Assembly: GCA_905250115.1 (NCBI GenBank) | Contig: CAJNOI010000005.1 | Coordinates: 806,001-870,000 of the forward strand | DNA length: 64,000 nucleotides | DNA from: Adineta steineri | Lineage: Eukaryota > Rotifera > Eurotatoria > Adinetida > Adinetidae | Reading direction: 5' to 3' | Shown: positions 60,417 to 64,000 of the stretch, piece by piece | Layout: the number at the start of each line of letters is the position of its first letter | Numbering within the stretch: position 1 is the stretch's first letter | The notes under the pieces: generated by a model | What the model saw: the letters and a program-made list of their open reading frames with translations, nothing else | What the model was told of the DNA's origin: nothing | The model's database searches: none | Translations under genes and position numbers: made by a program

Positions 60417-61056
60417 ATTAATAATCTTTAATATTGTCTTTATATTTCCATGTAAAAAAATAAAAAAATTTTTAAAAAGAAATGTTTAGTGTCTTTAGTA
60501 GTTAAACAAAGAAAAACGTTCTCTTTGTGCAAAATTAAAAGTCAGAGAATCAGTAAGTATTATCGATTACTATTCTTTTTCTATTTCACTTCAATTCTTT
60601 CTTTTTTTCCTCTTTTCTTTTTTCTGCATTGATCGAAGAGATGCAATAGCTATACTTCTTTGATTTTGCTCGAAGTCTAAACATTAGCAACGTTTTCATA
60701 TAATATATATATATAAAGAAATCCGTGACAACCAAACATATTGATGCATATATGCTGGATTGTTGTTGAAAAAGCATCAACTCAAATGTTTTTTGTTGTT
60801 GTTGTTGTTTCAATTATGTACATCTCGTTATTGACACCAAGCAAGCATTTCTATGCGATTGATCGAGAAGAAATTATCACACAGACACACACACACATAT
60901 ACATATATATGTATATGATAGAGAATGAATAGCAAATTTTTTATTATTGTTATTCTCACGTCAAAAAAAATAGATAAAAAAAAAGCAATGCCTTATACAT
61001 ATATATTAAAAAAAAGGGAGAGAGAGAGAGAAACGCAGTTTTTATAGTTATATAAT
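60417..61056. other. Intergenic region
   Basis: Upstream of the tektin-like gene. Holds a GTT microsatellite near 60792-60808, CA/TA repeats at about 60880-60917 and a GA repeat at about 61018-61031. No gene recognised. Confidence 0.45.
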
Positions 61057-61502
61057 CTAAAAGATATATGGAGCTTTTTGTTGTTGCTGTTGAATAAAAT
61101 GTGATGAATTTTGTGGTATAACAATAGGTAAACTATCGCCTGCATTTTGTATCATTATTTCATTATCATCACTTGATGTTTCATCACTATCAGGTTGAAA
61201 AGCAATTTTTCCTGGTTTATAAGATGATGACAAATGAAATTGATCGTCATGAGAATGTATATCATCTCGTGCTGATACGGGATATTGTGGACGATTTCGT
61301 TTGAAGAAACCACACTAAAAATAGAATATATAATACAAACTTTGTATTATGAACTATGATTGTCAAATATAGTGATACTTACACACCAGAGAACACCAAC
61401 AAGAATAATTAAAAGTATAACTCCAGCTGTAATACTTAGACCAATAAGCCATAGTAAATTTTGGGATAATCGTTCGACAACAGGTGGTATTTGTGTTTCA
61501 AG
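61057..61502 (-). CDS. Integrin-alpha-like transmembrane tail, 5' exons not found
   Basis: Two exons (61383-61502, 61057-61314) read in frame at phase 0. The first encodes a short extracellular stretch (ETQIPPVVERLSQNL) and one transmembrane helix (LLWLIGLSITAGVILLIILVGVLWC). The second begins CGFFKRNRP, matching the membrane-proximal GFFKR motif of integrin alpha chains, which clasps the beta chain tail. A 75-residue acidic/Gln-rich tail follows (SDETSSDDNEI, poly-Gln near the end). The upstream exon must end at phase 0, as CTT is preceded by a clear acceptor TTTTTAG, but nothing resembling an integrin ectodomain is seen up to 63540. It is the 3' end of an integrin alpha gene with a long intron, or a fragment. 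Confidence 0.55.
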
Positions 61503-63572
61503 CTAAAAACATACATAATTATATTTTTGTATATAAATACAGTAAGATAAGATTAGTATTGTTTAAAAATATTTTTTTCATACTATTCTTTACAATATAA
61601 TAGATAATTAAATATTGTGCATTCGTTTTCTATTTTATTTTTTAGTATTAGATTCACAATTGTTGCTATTCAAATATGACATGAAGCTAGCATGTATATA
61701 ATACAAAAGAATCATATTGACACATTGTCTCAAAGTTTTGTAAGTAATCTTAGTTTATTCCGCATATTCTCTCTTTCATTTCATGCGGAAAACAGCTTTT
61801 GTCTTTTTGTTCGATGAAAATAGAGAAAAACAAAATACTTCAAGGACTCTTATGACACGCTATATGAACTGTATAGTACCTGTAGATAATCTAGGTTGAA
61901 AATTTCTTTAATACATCTTAAACTAAAAAAAAACTAGATTGACATGTCTTATTTTTCTATATATATCTTATGTTCTTCTCAAACAATTCAAAGATTCTAC
62001 TTGTCTTATTTCCTTAAAGAGATAATTATAAAATAGGGCAAATATTTCATCATTTGACTTAGTTTTTTTTGTGGTAATTAGGTGATATATTCGAATATTT
62101 CATTTGATACATAATATCGACCTTCATTTTATTACTATTATTATTATTATTATTATAAAGACAACATATGTATTTATTTGAGAAGTATATACATCTGGCA
62201 AACGAAGATTAATCAAGATACGATCGAACCCCTAAATATGTATTCAATAATCGATTTACCCATTTAACCCTTGTCAAGATGTTTTCTACATTAAAACACA
62301 CTCAAAAACAAACTCTTACATCATCTAATTGTCTTTTATATTTAATACTATGACAGTTCATTAATAATAATCTATTTCGAGAGTTGCACCCATCTCTTAT
62401 TCTCGACACAAAAACAAAAAAAAAATATTTATTCGAATAGGTAAGACAATGTATTCATTATCTTCAAGTATAGATATATTGTTTCGTTTTTACCTTCTAT
62501 AATACATCGGAACAAGAAAACAAATTGATTCTTAATCAATTGAATCGATGATCTGTCAATAAATACTCTTTTTTTTTTATTATTTATGATACTATTTAGA
62601 AACAGGAAGTCTAATTAAATTAATTACTATAGTAATTACATGAATAAAGTAAAAGGCACATTTTACCTATGCACTCAAACAATCGAAAATGTAATGTGTT
62701 TAATTGAAATAATGATGTTATATGAGACAAACAGCTGTTATAGAAAACAAAAGAATTGCATTAATATAATGGTAAAAAACCGATCTTGATGTTTTTTTGC
62801 GTGTTATTATCGCTATTGAACTAATAATGACAATTATTTTTTACAGAAAAATTCTTCTATTATTTATGCATTGTTTTCTCAACGCTACTCTCTCTCTCAA
62901 TTAGTCAGGTACCTTTTTTTGCTACACTCTACAAAAAAAATGAACAAATAATATTGATAAAAAATTACTTTTTCTATGATAAATAATATATTTAACCGTT
63001 TCTTTCTGAACTTTATTCAACAACAGATGTTGTATAAATATACTACTCAAATATTATATATTTTTAATCAGATGTTTTCTTCAGCATGAATTAATCATAA
63101 TAAAATTAGTATCTTTTTCAGCGTGAAATTTTTTGAGATAAATCTGAATCTTCTGTGCACTGTATATACGTATTGCATACGCACGTTCAATATGCTCTTT
63201 TTTTTGTAATAGTAGTAAAGAAGGTATAATCACGCAAACTAAATATATTTCCTTTCATTATTGTATGCCTCTCTCTCTCTCTCCCCCTCGCTCTCTCGTG
63301 TTCTATTAATATACTTCTGTCTCATCGGTTCCGTTGTCTAGTTATCTTCTTCATTAAATGAAAAAATATTTCGAAGAATCAGAAAGAGAATGAGAGAAAG
63401 AGAAAATCAGAATATTTTTCTATTTTCTTCTTTTCATTCTCAAATTATTTTTACGATTAACCATTCTGATTTGGATATTCATTCTAGACTAACTACGTAG
63501 AAGAAAATATCTTTCTAACATTCTTATATATATATATTATTTCAGATGTATTTATAAAAGTAATGTTTCACA
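61503..63572. other. 2 kb AT-rich region upstream of the GPCR
   Basis: No exon recognised. It contains an ATT microsatellite (about 62135-62156) and a CT-rich tract (about 63270-63300). A polypyrimidine-AG acceptor (TATTTCAG at 63538-63545) 27 bp upstream of the GPCR ATG suggests a 5' UTR intron or trans-splice site. Confidence 0.4.
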
Positions 63573-63934
63573 ATGAATTCAACATGGGTTATTTCATCCA
63601 ATATTGTCAATAGTGACAATTATTTCAAATATAATAATGCATTAATATCAAATTTTATTCATAATGATAAAAATATTTTTTATCCATCGACTATTCTATC
63701 ACATACAATTTCCAATCAAAATCTATTAAAAAATTATAATATTACAAATGATATTATTTCACGAAAAATTACAAATTTTACGCTTATATTTCTTGTGTCA
63801 ATAATGACATTAATAACTGTACTAGGTAATTTACTAGTTATTGTTGCATTTATAACTGACGCAAGATTACGTACATACTCAAATTATTTTATTCTTAATC
63901 TATCAATTGCAGATCTATGTGTTGGACTTGTATG
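63573..63934 (+). CDS. Class A GPCR, first exon only (window end)
   Basis: The first coding exon (about 120 residues) ends at a GT donor (GTATG|GTAAGA). The N-terminal about 70 residues are Asn-rich with many N-glycosylation sites (MNSTW, NYNIT, NFT). TM1 carries the GN signature (VLGNLLVIVAF) and TM2 carries NLSIADLCVGL with the conserved Asp (N-L-x-x-x-D). The ICL1 form TDARLRTYSNYFILNLSIAD resembles muscarinic and related aminergic receptors. The ligand cannot be set without TM3-TM7, which lie beyond the window. Confidence 0.85.
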
Positions 63935-64000
63935 GTAAGAGTTTATATATAATTGATAAACTATAGGAAGGAAAAAATCAAGAGCGATAGAATATTTATA

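Noticed and set aside
60741..60932. Frame over GTT and CA/TA repeats
   Set aside because: Translated microsatellites.
1..64000. tRNA, rRNA or CRISPR features
   Set aside because: No cloverleaf with a GTTCGA-type T arm, no rRNA core and no regular spacer-repeat array was seen by eye; a tRNA or covariance scan would be needed to exclude them.

Overview
This is nuclear DNA of an animal. AT-rich sequence, spliced genes with typical introns of about 50-65 bp, and the protein families together point to a bdelloid rotifer. The strongest hints are many short interstitial tracts of the hexamer TGTGGG / CCCACA (as I recall it, the bdelloid telomere repeat) and NHL-repeat, FG-GAP and NRPS-type genes, which are abundant in bdelloids. 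The species cannot be named from the sequence. All exon joins below were read by eye from GT/AG sites and reading frame. No rRNA, tRNA or CRISPR was recognised.

Layout. (1) 1.9-10.9 kb is a compact block: a GH63 glucosidase (+), a Gfo/Idh/MocA oxidoreductase (-), a GH13 alpha-amylase-family gene (+, frameshifted as sequenced), a costars-domain protein (-) and a small Ser/Gly-rich protein (-). Three neighbouring genes act on sugars. (2) 11-45 kb is gene-poor and repeat-rich. It holds a secreted FG-GAP protein (-, 13.5-16.5 kb), a B-box/NHL protein (+, frameshifted), a 1,371-residue caspase-like/LRR/NHL protein (+, 26.6-34.0 kb), two genes of unknown family (+, 34.7 and 40.3 kb), a signal-peptide exon running into a 100-N gap, and an isolated NRPS condensation domain (-). 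Nearly all telomere-like repeats lie here, with a nested MITE, tandem repeats and hairpins. (3) 47-64 kb is a conserved eukaryotic gene block free of those repeats: kinesin-6 (-), a C2-domain protein (-), carnitine palmitoyltransferase 2 (-, intronless), glucosamine-6-phosphate deaminase (+), a tektin-like coiled-coil protein (-), an integrin-alpha-like membrane tail (-) and the first exon of a class A GPCR (+, cut by the window end).

The most unusual item is the 26.6-34.0 kb gene. A caspase-like domain with its His and Cys in place is joined, by phase-1 introns only, to an alpha/beta plus LRR region, an NHL propeller and an unrecognised C-terminal domain. This resembles an innate-immune sensor-effector protein without an NTPase. 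Its NHL exon is a near copy of the one in the B-box gene 8 kb upstream, down to the flanking intron sequence, so modular exon shuffling appears to have happened here. The second notable item is the family of about 50-70 bp inverted telomere-like elements with a defined end, ATCTTGAGGGTG.
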